Positions 39,801 to 47,621 of a stretch of DNA of 64,000 nucleotides are shown here, piece after piece (the stretch's first letter is position 1; every line of letters begins with the position of its first letter). This DNA comes from a bacterium (GTDB lineage: Bacteria; Bacteroidota; Ignavibacteria; Kapaibacteriales; UBA2268): positions 47,777-111,776 of the forward strand of contig JANJTB010000016.1 in NCBI GenBank assembly GCA_024711295.1, written 5' to 3'. The translations under genes were made by a program, and so were the position numbers. Under the pieces are notes generated by a model. It saw only the letters and a list, made by a program, of their open reading frames with translations. It searched no databases and was not told the origin of the DNA.

Positions 39801-41032
39801 TAGGCGTAAGCCACAAGCCTGACATCACTGGTATTCCAGCTGTAGAATGTATTGACAAGAATTCAGCTTGGTCATCACAAATTACAGTAACTGATACAGA
39901 CTTGTTAAGAACTAACCCACAAGAAACTGTTACATTGAAATTATTAGATGCATCAAACCAACCATTAACTGGTATGACTGTTACTCCTACAACTTATGTT
40001 GGTAATGGCTCAACAGATAAATTCACAGCTACAGTTGCTAAAGCTGCAGGTGTTGAATTACAACCTGACCTTGATGGTAAAGTAACAGTTAAAGTTGTTG
40101 TAGCTGATGCATTTGGTAGATTTGATACATTAGTATTCAGACTCAACATTTCCGAAGATACTGACTTTACTGCTACTGTATCTGTAGTTAATGCAAGAAA
40201 TGCCGGCCAAGACTTGGTATTCGGTACTTCAGGTATTCAAACTGCATCTACCGGTGATGGTAATGATGGCTTCTATGTTGGTAAATTAGATGGTGAACTT
40301 TGCGAATATGAATTGCCTCCTGTACCATTTGATGACGTATTCGACGCACGTTGGTCAATAAATAACAGAAATGGTATTTTGAGAAACATATTCCCAAGAG
40401 CTATTGCTAATCAAAACAGATCATACGTATATAAAGCACAATTCCAAGCTGGTGACTTGTCATTAGGTAATCAGTTGTATCCTGTGAAGATTTCCTGGAG
40501 ACCAAGCGAAATTCCTTCAAAGAATGCATCTAATAACCCAACAGGCTCCACATGGCTTATCAAAGATAGATTCTCAGACGGTAACTTGTTTATCTTCAAC
40601 ATGAACGACCCTGCAATTGGATTCCATTCAAATGCTGTGACTTTCGAAGTTGTAAATGGTGTTGCTACAATTACAGTAATTGACGAATCAATCAAGGGCT
40701 TTGTAATTATGCACGACTGGTTAAGCAGTGTTAAAATTGAAGATAACAATGCATCTTCTACTAAGATTGCAAGTGTATCTCCAAACCCTGCAAACACAAA
40801 CACTACAGTTAAATTCGAAGTATTGAATCCATCATACGTTACTTTACAAGTTGTTGACATGTTAGGTAATGTAGTAGCAAATCTTGCTAATGAAGAAATG
40901 AACACAGGTTCATATTCAATTGACTGGAATACTATGGATGCTAAAGGTGGTAAAGTTGCTAGCGGTCAATATATGGTTCGCTTGTCAGCCGGCAATGTTA
41001 CAAGTACTTATCCGATAATGATTGTGAGATAA
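33845..41032 (+). CDS. Giant T9SS adhesin, beta-helix-like (2395 residues)
   Basis: Signal peptide 1-25 (LSILVVLLGIFLMAESYS). About twelve G-[GA]-A-[ILV] motifs (GGALNII, GGAIYIS, GGAIFIE, GGALFVDG, GGAILTK, GGAVYSY, GGALYVL) lie between ~315 and ~916, the spacing seen in polymorphic-outer-membrane-protein-like right-handed beta-helices. Later regions carry Ig/cadherin-like sandwiches (VVVNDGHGGIASKEYRV; LKINPNTGLLYGTP, a putative-Ig motif). An unnamed domain with FDARW at ~2161 precedes a sorting domain (VSPNPANTNTTVKFEV to YPIMIVR). GGAGG gives a strong ribosome binding site. TTA, GGT and AAC codons are favoured, as in the 640- and 1083-residue genes, suggesting high expression. Probably a surface fibre or adhesin; there is no autotransporter barrel. 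Confidence 0.87.
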   Translation: MQRLIRLSILVVLLGIFLMAESYSQPAVYVSGSIAPGKVRIFSKDSLYVVNKDYVVGGTLIIEPGTTIHFHPQGRIIDSTGGRIIADGFAKATYVPNPNGVNPVTAYEPLGYASFDYFFLGAVNQYNDNSGSARTIRIETPKDPTVHPDKFNHIFHVLLDKSTRSVVDLADPSMGIYAKERNSLSMGNPDHAVISFEQAMMFYNARLFRDPENFDPNLKTLPWRRVGGDQVNNVNITPAQIKFVGQAVNNFSREWGHIIVLPGARAAFFRNVVFENIRKDTTVDRTNIYNTNVMSNPTAWTAVNNKLRQLTNGAGGALTTLSSRTWLIDVVFKSNMARLRGGALNIIQAPTEYAFTRPAGNNVPNYPASKNPNLTNKDGSLSYINSNTTIPRIDNIDENANMPEPWGSNNATYRQSLDDARIAVFLGRMRNMTFEDNYVQLANIKEENIQGTPRVYDVTNEPAKYPYGTYKNHAYGGAIYISGDDRVKERNIEIGFGVNHSIMVGGTEVFFPTIDKFAARRNEARNYQSSRDGDGARGGAIYTGAYTSLIVAGEYTNNKTYAKYFDDEQYFGEAAAGYSMGGAIFIENSLGRLQVRGGPEREGQNETYFTGNRAAAGGALFVDGNTNPLESPVIGGSDAKIATRDYGFDIKFENNVASTMGGAILTKRNMSVNGAGGVEANAILGYDGKYPVRFWNNSAGFAGGAIDIRIPSSVPLLLHRHRVINMIRAEFVNNVVGADVEGENLKQIRGGGAVYSYNGDLNVMKAVDFVGNVVYNGNGGAVSFVNLQDIKSKRYWLTDIDHLTYNSEAMPTAYHPTNDPFTGKDLTYPADTRMLTRFLDNSVIITDEEFAATQMGNGTTQKGMYNRYNQDSKLPENGIGLGGALYVLDSVTATRVGRIDSISFNRVRFQNNVAYSGAAIYSDNYDLKLILNRSLVTGNLAYSEEGVTQNAITGPYRKANNFNPASSDLAGSIIYGEIQGPLPSHQFSEAANSIYNNTSRFLIRLPDAPDTKGILAGTTGIGFGGTDTLRGNFWGHTEANVDFYIPHIQNNPNFAAFTTFFVGTDGNNWLPFVYPELINNNPADPRKKGPFESTERGDISYKPVILANAAGDNTTPDAMSIPENLVFSGHVYDLFDKGTDIKTADYSKRRMSPIEDFAVGIPPVLRRFNVPELPSTGKYVKRWLRDPMAAEMLDGNGNLMYPGIAAVQGEFRPDEKGVYYHPIGYPLYLEANANYEGLIRVSNHDPRLLNQTVFFVINLMTGDYVRANLNQVSEDAPYRETFRTVIELVPDSTNRRDPSWRRSSEGLANLGSGPDLLYKLFQNEYNEDAGALQGRRYSEDYRNFARVSNLFTNRPAMPASNQIGTNNWVTYFAGERYRALPVRVGDSVLIVSRTVLWRDGVHSAATEGLAFRITESTEPPIFTGDIVKLSTDTIVKNVPTEDNPNVRQEVRITEFLNKVFVTEDRTYPAEFRKYSGLPIEPVIPLEWESEDEKVYKGGRGRDSILNVTAIDPNQFYDPRSYKQANNYARLDYNFAINPNSPLNKWLFVRKRFAADPVKDGAQGYLELAGRPINPFIVPGGDSITVFASNYPPHYRTLDAILELDPAMTQDEIDLWIETYPEYFHAPVYDEENARFLQQDTINVASKYTSAYNFKIFVVNTPPVFFEETDPVSVVDDPREQGKEYVRYEPSRIPCGRDKVQRLIANVTDKLRFQIDINTTDEMEDNSAAAAGWDFRYGKTAYGFMNTAVRNNPDDVVRFDSLDYDKDNLPDSPEGTILNQSRPTWMSNQFIYKYNSDTDSDEFGADFTNLGQLNVRISAEDALNLLTPDPQYNRAISDDTVFTVVVNDGHGGIASKEYRVFINVVPQITTDSLPVAVEDFDYNPSLLDSSRMIKIFDPNFGQSHNYRLIYPSTQENAIPIDPCFEEAGVIDISNVKTTPEWLKINPNTGLLYGTPRVKDAPKDEVITVVVTDENGLSTMRRINLRVLGVSHKPDITGIPAVECIDKNSAWSSQITVTDTDLLRTNPQETVTLKLLDASNQPLTGMTVTPTTYVGNGSTDKFTATVAKAAGVELQPDLDGKVTVKVVVADAFGRFDTLVFRLNISEDTDFTATVSVVNARNAGQDLVFGTSGIQTASTGDGNDGFYVGKLDGELCEYELPPVPFDDVFDARWSINNRNGILRNIFPRAIANQNRSYVYKAQFQAGDLSLGNQLYPVKISWRPSEIPSKNASNNPTGSTWLIKDRFSDGNLFIFNMNDPAIGFHSNAVTFEVVNGVATITVIDESIKGFVIMHDWLSSVKIEDNNASSTKIASVSPNPANTNTTVKFEVLNPSYVTLQVVDMLGNVVANLANEEMNTGSYSIDWNTMDAKGGKVASGQYMVRLSAGNVTSTYPIMIVR

Positions 41033-41043
41033 TTTCAACAATA

Positions 41044-41075
41044 GGTGGTAGTTCATTGCAAAATGAAATACCACC
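41044..41075 (+). other. Intercistronic hairpin in the adhesin array
   Basis: GGTGGTA (41044-41050) pairs with TACCACC (41069-41075), continuing inward as TTCATT/AATGAA after one mismatch. No T run follows, so it may stabilise the mRNA or tune expression between cistrons rather than terminate. Confidence 0.6.
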
Positions 41076-41122
41076 CATTAATGAGCGAATAAAAAAAGAA
41101 TTAATAAATTTAGGAGTTCAAA

Positions 41123-43045
41123 ATGAAGAAATTTTTGATTACAGCTGTCGGAATTGTGATCTTGCTCGCTGTGTCAATTTCTCCAAGGTTGTTTGCACAA
41201 ATTAATGGAGAATACAAATCCATTAGTATTGTGGAAAATGTTACCTATGAAGAATTGACTACAAAAACAGTAATTCCGAATACAGCTTTTTCACTAGGTC
41301 CTAACTATATACAAGAGGACTCAGATGATGGGTACTACCGTGTCAATCTCGGATTTGATTTCGAAATGAACGGTGAAGTATTCAATCAGGCATGGATTTG
41401 TGTTAATGGTTTTATTACATTAACACCTCCTCCATTCCTTCCTGCAAAAAATGTTAATGCATTATTCCTTGATGCAAATAACTATCCGGTTAATGTGATT
41501 GCTCCATTCTGGGGTGACCATTACTACAGAGATGACGAAAACTTCTTTACTGAAGGATTTGTACCTTCTGAAATATCATATAATGTTGAAACAATCAATC
41601 ATGATGATGGTACTGTTCAGAGAGTATTTGTTGTTCAGTGGAAAAATTTAAACATAAACTACAGACTTGGCAATGAAGATATTAAATCAAGTGTTGGTAA
41701 CTTCCAACTTAGATTATATGAATCACTTGATGCTTTTTCATACCAAGGTAACATCGAATTTGCTTATGGTACAGTAGGTCCAACAAATCGTCCTGACTTA
41801 ACCGACACAAGAGTTATCACAAGTGGTAGCGTTGTTGGTATCAAAGGCGAAGGTAAATTAGTAGGCGAAGGTGCTGACTATCTTAATGGTTTAGTTTTTG
41901 ACCAGGATATCGCAGTTGCCGGAACAAGCCAAGCTAAAACTACTACTTGGCAGCCATCAGGCGGATCTGACAAAAGAATCCTTTTCTCTGCTCTTTCAGT
42001 ATTTAATGTTGCTGAATGGTGGGGAGACGGTGATGTTGACTTTTCAAAAGCTAGAGGTAACAAACACTTTGGTATGGCTCAAAACAGATTCGTAACTGCT
42101 AATGATGTTAGATTAATTATGCGTTCAGTTGCAAATAATATTCCTCTTGACCCTGTTCGCAGACGTCAGGCTTATCATGGTGATGTTAATCACAATGGTA
42201 GATACTATTTTGCAAATGATGGCTCAAAAGTTAGAATCACTAAGAAATCAAAAGTTTACACTGATGATTTACCAAATGAAATAAGCTCTACAAAACAAGT
42301 TTTATTCGAAGCTAACGAACATGACGCTTCATGGATACTTGCTTATATGGCTGGTCGCGTTGTTGAGTTACCATGGTTACTCGATACAGCTGTTCAATTC
42401 GGTAAATTAGTTGATGATAACAAAGCTAGCTCAATCAAACTTGGTCATGTAATTGCATTAGGTAACAACGAATATCAAGTTCCTGTTTACTTAAATGCTG
42501 CTTACGATGGTCCTTTGAGCACTAAATTCGACATCAACGGTAGAATTATTGATATCGTTAAAAATGAAACTGAAAATAATCAAATGCTTGTTGTATCAAG
42601 CGATAACAGAGTAGTATTATCAGCTCAAGGTAAATTTGACGAAAATACTCCTGTAATGATTATTAAAGTAGCTACTGATTCTAAAAATATCAACTTCACT
42701 GATGTTAGATTCAACGACAACGATGTTGCTGACTTGAATACTAATTTAACAAGTGTTGAAAATGAAACTTCTTTAGATTTAGTAAACGTTATCCCAAGCG
42801 TTGTTAGTGACAGAGCTTCAATTAGTCTTAACATCGCTTCCGAAGGTTACTATACACTTGGTATCTATGATATGCAAGGTAATCTTGTTGCTAACGTAGT
42901 TAACGAACAATTAAATTCAGGTTCATATATTTACAACTGGAATACTAAAAATGACGCAGGTAACACTGTTGCTAACGGTATTTATATCTATCGCTTAAGC
43001 GGTGCCGGTGTTAACGCTTCTGGTAAGATTGTTGTAAACAAATAA
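41123..43045 (+). CDS. T9SS cargo with nidogen-like, dockerin-like and cohesin-like modules
   Basis: Signal peptide 1-26. Residues ~55-220 are nidogen-like (LGFDFEMNGEVFNQAWICVNGFITL, split by me as YRVNLGFDFEMNG and WICVNGFITL; IAPFWGDHYY). Residues ~300-420 look dockerin-like: an acidic loop (GDGDVDFSKARG), the Ca-loop-like GDVNHNGRYYF near 353 and the helix DASWILAYMAGRVVELPW near 400, which resembles dockerin 'ILQYIAG' helices. A cohesin-like sandwich follows at ~430-555 (QVPVYLNAAYDGPLSTKFDI, VMIIKVATDSKNINF). The sorting domain is VIPSVVSDRASISLNI to GKIVVNK, with 'PS' rather than 'PNP'. It overlaps the next gene by one base. Confidence 0.8.
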   Translation: MKKFLITAVGIVILLAVSISPRLFAQINGEYKSISIVENVTYEELTTKTVIPNTAFSLGPNYIQEDSDDGYYRVNLGFDFEMNGEVFNQAWICVNGFITLTPPPFLPAKNVNALFLDANNYPVNVIAPFWGDHYYRDDENFFTEGFVPSEISYNVETINHDDGTVQRVFVVQWKNLNINYRLGNEDIKSSVGNFQLRLYESLDAFSYQGNIEFAYGTVGPTNRPDLTDTRVITSGSVVGIKGEGKLVGEGADYLNGLVFDQDIAVAGTSQAKTTTWQPSGGSDKRILFSALSVFNVAEWWGDGDVDFSKARGNKHFGMAQNRFVTANDVRLIMRSVANNIPLDPVRRRQAYHGDVNHNGRYYFANDGSKVRITKKSKVYTDDLPNEISSTKQVLFEANEHDASWILAYMAGRVVELPWLLDTAVQFGKLVDDNKASSIKLGHVIALGNNEYQVPVYLNAAYDGPLSTKFDINGRIIDIVKNETENNQMLVVSSDNRVVLSAQGKFDENTPVMIIKVATDSKNINFTDVRFNDNDVADLNTNLTSVENETSLDLVNVIPSVVSDRASISLNIASEGYYTLGIYDMQGNLVANVVNEQLNSGSYIYNWNTKNDAGNTVANGIYIYRLSGAGVNASGKIVVNK

Positions 43046-44241
43046 TGTGTTCTTTGAAAAATATTGCAATTTGGTTGCCGGTGTTGTTTATCTTCATCGG
43101 CACCCAAAATGCTTTAAGTCAGGATGTAAAAGCAAGACTTAAAAGTCATTACAGCACTAAAGTGTGTGGTACTGCTAAAGAAAAAGAGTATCTGATTACA
43201 GTTGGTGTTGGAGAGGTAAAGAAAACTGATTCTCTTTATACTTTTGATGTTCTTCTTAGGTTTAACTCAGATGATATTACATTCGAAGGTCCAGTGTATA
43301 TGAATACCTTAGTAGAAAATATATTTTACAGAAAGGTAAGTATAGGACACGAACCAAATACTATCCGAGCTTTTGCTTTCAGTGATGACCCATTTGTAGG
43401 AAATAAAGAACTTATTGGTTTTATAGGAAAAGTAAAATCTGATTGTGAAAAACCTATAGAGCTAATCATTGAAGAAATTGAATTTAATGATGATTACAAA
43501 AAGTCTTATTCCTACGATAGTTCATTTACTTTTACTCCTGTAAGGATTGTTGACCAAAATAAAAGGGTAGTGGTTAATTCCGACACTGATACAGTTCATT
43601 TTGAAATGGATGATAGAAATAAGTCAGTGAATATATCTGCCGGAATTAATCCCTATACCGGATTAGATGAGTTGTTCTTTGATATTGTATTAAACGATGA
43701 AGCCAATAAAACCATTATCAAAAGTATTGAATCAATTAGTGATGATGTTTCTGTTGATTATATCAATGAGTTGACTAAAAATCATTACGAAGTAAAATTG
43801 AATATTTTTGAAGAAATTAATGGTAAAGAAATTCTGAAAGTGAATTTTGAAGATGAAAACAAAACTGATGAAGTTTTGATGAAAACTTTAAAAGTTTCAA
43901 TCAGAGATTTTGGCAACTGCCACTGTTATTCAGAATTTGTTGAAAAGGATATTACTTTGGTAAGCAAATCAGATACGGTGGAAGTAAGTGTAGATGATAA
44001 ATTTGATGTACTTGATATTATGTATAGAGATAGTAAAATTTTTGTATCAAATAAAAGTCGTAAATTTATAAAGTCTATAGAAATGTATGATTTATTGGGT
44101 AACAGGATGTTAATTAAAGACTTAAATGTTAGCAGTGATGTCGAGTTTCCGATAAATGGTTATCTAAACAATGGTTTGTACTTGATGATTTTGAGTACAG
44201 ATAGAGAAAATATAAGTAAATCAATAATAATATATAATTAA
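43045..44241 (+). CDS. Secreted cohesin-like protein
   Basis: Its ATG overlaps the previous stop by one base (TAATG), so the pair is translationally coupled. After a signal peptide (~1-25), residues ~45-165 resemble a cohesin sandwich (YTFDVLLRFNSDDITFEG, NKELIGFIGKVKSDCEK, IELIIEEIEFNDD). A second beta-rich stretch follows. The last ~75 residues (MYDLLGNRMLIKDLNVSS, ending SKSIIIYN) look like a sorting domain lacking the PNP start. Codon use is less biased than in its neighbours. A possible binding partner of the dockerin-like module next door; this is inference from adjacency. Confidence 0.72.
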   Translation: MCSLKNIAIWLPVLFIFIGTQNALSQDVKARLKSHYSTKVCGTAKEKEYLITVGVGEVKKTDSLYTFDVLLRFNSDDITFEGPVYMNTLVENIFYRKVSIGHEPNTIRAFAFSDDPFVGNKELIGFIGKVKSDCEKPIELIIEEIEFNDDYKKSYSYDSSFTFTPVRIVDQNKRVVVNSDTDTVHFEMDDRNKSVNISAGINPYTGLDELFFDIVLNDEANKTIIKSIESISDDVSVDYINELTKNHYEVKLNIFEEINGKEILKVNFEDENKTDEVLMKTLKVSIRDFGNCHCYSEFVEKDITLVSKSDTVEVSVDDKFDVLDIMYRDSKIFVSNKSRKFIKSIEMYDLLGNRMLIKDLNVSSDVEFPINGYLNNGLYLMILSTDRENISKSIIIYN

Positions 44242-44268
44242 TTGTTTTCAAATTATAAGGGGTTCATG

Positions 44269-47200
44269 ATGAAACTATTACAAGGTTTACGCAGTTTTAG
44301 GAACATCTTTGGCCTGTCATTCATGATGGCATTCTTCATATTGACGGCTGTAGATTCCTATGCGCAATTTACTCGCCCTATTCTGCCTCGTCTTAGTTTA
44401 TCCGGTTTATCGGACAACTATCAAGCTGATTTTTATCCCGATGGTAGAATTTGGGTACCACCTACAGTAACTGGTGCAAGAGAGTTTATTATGCCGGTAT
44501 TTATGACAAATAACTGGTATAGTTACAGAAATGCACAAGGTATTGCTTTATATACTGTTGATCCTATCCGTAGCTTCAGTTTCTCATTATTTTATAATGA
44601 AAAAGCTGTTAGATTCGTTGGTGTCGAAACAGTTCACTCAGTATTTAATGACCCGGGTTATGAGCCTTTAGCTCAAGACTTTTTCATTGATGCTGAAGAC
44701 CAGAAAGATGACTACTACTGGTATTATATCAACCCTAACAAATGGGCTGATACAAGAGATAATTTAGATGGTAGAAGAGTTACTCTTAATGGTACTTCAA
44801 TGGGCAAAGCTCTGCCTAACACAGACCTCGATGTTGAAGAATATCAGGTTTTATTCTATGTTAGATTTAGAGTGGTTGCCAAGAGAGAAGAAGGTAGTTC
44901 AGGATTTAATTTAATCCAGACTACTCCTATTTACATTGACAACAGAGACGTTAGATACAACGACCTCAATGTTGCTAAACAAAATTCTTGGTTAGGATTT
45001 ACAGATTATGATATCAATAACTATCAAAATCTTTATTCAAGACCAATTATTGGTAACAACAGAGGCAGATTAGACGGCAATTTATTCTATCCTGACACTT
45101 ATCTTGATGGTATGAATAATGCTCCTACTTCAGAAGATGATAACGCAATTATTCTTCCAGGTCCATTGTCAGATGATGCGATGTTCAAAGCTGAACCTGT
45201 ATATCCTGGTGTTATTACATTAAAAATATCTGACGACGTGCCTGCAATAAGAGTTTCTTCTATTACTGATGATTCTTTTGAATCTGATGAAGCAGGTGCT
45301 ATGTTCAAATTGCCACAAATCGTTCTTGTTGACGATAACTCACCTGAACAACGTGGTATTGCACGTATTAAAGTTACTAACAGCACTACAAAATCAAGAT
45401 TGAACAATGTTTGGTTCGAAACTGATGCAGGCTGGTTAGAAATGAGAAAAGACGATTTGAATGAAAATTCAACTTTACAATTCCCAAGAAATCAAGGTCG
45501 TTATGGCTATGCTGAATACCTTGATAACTCTATCTTAGGACAGGAATTAGACCCATTAATGAAGCCTACTCAGGATGATGGTGACGTTTATATTCGTATC
45601 GAATGTGACCCTACTAAGTTACCTAAATTTGATGGTGAACCACACGGTATCCACGTTGGTTATATTACAATCAAATCTGACTTCGCTTCTGTTAGCCCAG
45701 TAAGAGTTCAAGTATTGTTCTTATTTATGAAGAATCCTTACGAACCAGATTGGAATAAAGCTCCGGGTAATCCTGGAGGTATCAATATCGCAATGACTAA
45801 CTCAGCAGGTGCTGTAAGACGTTTAGTATTTGGTACAGGTACAAGAGCTACTGATGGTGTTGATAATTTATATGGTGAAACATTCTATACTGTTCCATTG
45901 TCAACAACTGCTTTTGATGCTCGTTGGTTTGCAACTAATCCTGATGTTTTGGCAAACTTCCCATTCGGATTTGCTGACATTGCTCCAAATAACTTAACTC
46001 CAAGATCAAATTCACGTGATATTCGTGCTTATAATACATCATCCGTTGTAAATTCACATTCTTATCACTGTAGATTTAATAACCCTGCAAGTGCTTATCC
46101 TATATCCGTTCAATGGGATATAAGAGACTTCCCTAATGGTGGTCAGCTATTTATTCGTCAGGTAATGAATGGCGTAGCTCTTCAGGCTACTGACATGAGA
46201 AATGCTACACGTATTAATGACTTTGTAAGAGCTATCACTATTACAGACATCAATATTAAAGAATTTATCATTGAATATACTTTACCTCAATCTTTGAAAT
46301 TTGTTGATGAGTTTGGTAATCCAATTATCAACAGAGGTTGGAACTTACTTTCTATGCCTTTGGCTCCTACAAATACTACATGGAATGTTGTTTACAAAAA
46401 TGCTATCAATGTTCCTTGGGCGTTTGTTAACAGCCAATACCAACCAAGAGAAGTTCTTAAATTCGGTGAAGGTTACTTTGTAAAATATTCATCACAAGTT
46501 GATACAATGTTTGCTGGTGCTTTCATTACGAAAATTACTAAAGCAAACCAGGGTATTAAAGTTTGGGCAGGTGATATTCCTGATCCGGGCAATAATAACT
46601 TCTATGGTGGTTGGAACTTAGTTGGTGGTTTATCTTATGTAACTGGTATAGACGGTATTAAATACGAACCATCAGATAACAATCAATTGCCATCGTTATC
46701 ATATACTAAACAATATGGTGTATATGGATACAGAACTGATAAAGGTTATTTTGAAGTAAGCAATTTATTGCCTGGTCTTGGTTACTGGATTAAAGTTTCA
46801 AGCGATGGTTATTATGGATTAGATTTAACTTATCCATTACCACCATTATCTGGCAAGTCATCAAGTGAACCTTCAGTTAAAAGACAAGATGTAATGGCTC
46901 GTTCAACTAAAGTAACTCTTTATGATAATGCTCAGCATTCAAAAGAAGTTTACTTTACTAATGACGAAACTGCTACACCTGAATACTTCGAATTGCCTCC
47001 TGTATTCTCATCAGATATGTTCGACGTTAGATTTAATGATAATACATTCCTTACTACAGCTAACGAGCAAATCGTTAATGTACAGGGCGTAACTTATCCT
47101 ATCGCATTTAATATCGAAAATGCTGATGCTGACTACACTTTTGTTGACCCAATGACTAACGCTGTTTTAGGTGTTGTTAAAGCGGGTGAATCAGCAGAAG

Positions 47201-47520
47201 TTAAAATCAATGAGTTAGTTTCTGGTAAAGTTAAGATTATGAAGCAAACTGTAGTTAGTGAACTCTTCAGCGCAACAGCATTCCCTGTTCCTGCTAATGA
47301 TTACACAACAGTAAACTTCAATCTTAGCGATAATGGCTTTGTTACTGTTAAATTGTATGATGCATTAGGCAACGAAGTTGCTCAGTTCATTAACGAATAC
47401 AGAACTAAAGGCGCTTACAATGAAACATTGTCATTGAAGAATATCAACTCCGGTAACTATATGTTAAAAGTAGCATCCGGTATTGATAATGCTGTAATAA
47501 AGATTAATATTATCAGATAA
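44269..47520 (+). CDS. Large T9SS cargo with 'GWNL' and FDARW modules (1083 residues)
   Basis: A TTG at 44242 opens the frame, but AAGGGG at 44257-44262 and the signal peptide (LSFMMAFFILTAVDSYAQ) favour the ATG at 44269. Residues 30-500 are beta-rich. The unnamed domain seen in the giant adhesin occurs twice, centred near 548 (FDARWF) and 917 (FDVRFND), each preceded by an acidic/Thr stretch and a P-rich strand and followed by YPI-x-x-x. Two 'GWNL' modules lie between (RGWNLLSMPL ~689, YGGWNLVGGLS ~780, LGYWIKVS). A sorting domain ends it (FPVPANDYTTVNFNL to IKINIIR). Shared modules tie it to the 2395-residue adhesin of the same array. Confidence 0.83.
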   Translation: MKLLQGLRSFRNIFGLSFMMAFFILTAVDSYAQFTRPILPRLSLSGLSDNYQADFYPDGRIWVPPTVTGAREFIMPVFMTNNWYSYRNAQGIALYTVDPIRSFSFSLFYNEKAVRFVGVETVHSVFNDPGYEPLAQDFFIDAEDQKDDYYWYYINPNKWADTRDNLDGRRVTLNGTSMGKALPNTDLDVEEYQVLFYVRFRVVAKREEGSSGFNLIQTTPIYIDNRDVRYNDLNVAKQNSWLGFTDYDINNYQNLYSRPIIGNNRGRLDGNLFYPDTYLDGMNNAPTSEDDNAIILPGPLSDDAMFKAEPVYPGVITLKISDDVPAIRVSSITDDSFESDEAGAMFKLPQIVLVDDNSPEQRGIARIKVTNSTTKSRLNNVWFETDAGWLEMRKDDLNENSTLQFPRNQGRYGYAEYLDNSILGQELDPLMKPTQDDGDVYIRIECDPTKLPKFDGEPHGIHVGYITIKSDFASVSPVRVQVLFLFMKNPYEPDWNKAPGNPGGINIAMTNSAGAVRRLVFGTGTRATDGVDNLYGETFYTVPLSTTAFDARWFATNPDVLANFPFGFADIAPNNLTPRSNSRDIRAYNTSSVVNSHSYHCRFNNPASAYPISVQWDIRDFPNGGQLFIRQVMNGVALQATDMRNATRINDFVRAITITDINIKEFIIEYTLPQSLKFVDEFGNPIINRGWNLLSMPLAPTNTTWNVVYKNAINVPWAFVNSQYQPREVLKFGEGYFVKYSSQVDTMFAGAFITKITKANQGIKVWAGDIPDPGNNNFYGGWNLVGGLSYVTGIDGIKYEPSDNNQLPSLSYTKQYGVYGYRTDKGYFEVSNLLPGLGYWIKVSSDGYYGLDLTYPLPPLSGKSSSEPSVKRQDVMARSTKVTLYDNAQHSKEVYFTNDETATPEYFELPPVFSSDMFDVRFNDNTFLTTANEQIVNVQGVTYPIAFNIENADADYTFVDPMTNAVLGVVKAGESAEVKINELVSGKVKIMKQTVVSELFSATAFPVPANDYTTVNFNLSDNGFVTVKLYDALGNEVAQFINEYRTKGAYNETLSLKNINSGNYMLKVASGIDNAVIKINIIR

Positions 47521-47543
47521 TATTATCTTTAGTAATTAATATT

Positions 47544-47572
47544 CGGGCAACAAGGATAATTCCTGTTGCCCG
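47544..47572 (+). terminator. Terminator closing the adhesin array
   Basis: CGGGCAACA (47544-47552) pairs perfectly with TGTTGCCCG (47564-47572), followed by TTTATTATTTTT. It separates the large genes from the 262-residue gene. Confidence 0.9.
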
Positions 47573-47621
47573 TTTATTATTTTTAAGTGGTTTTTCATTT
47601 GATAAATAAAAAGTAAAATCT

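Noticed and set aside
33845..41032. Autotransporter (type V) adhesin
   Set aside because: The GGA[ILV] motifs resemble polymorphic outer-membrane proteins, but there is no C-terminal translocator barrel; a T9SS sorting domain is present instead.
41044..41075. Transcription terminator between the giant adhesin and the next gene
   Set aside because: The hairpin has no T run, and the downstream genes share the same modules and codon bias, so read-through is more likely.
44242..44268. TTG start for the 1083-residue gene
   Set aside because: AAGGGG and the signal peptide place the start at 44269.
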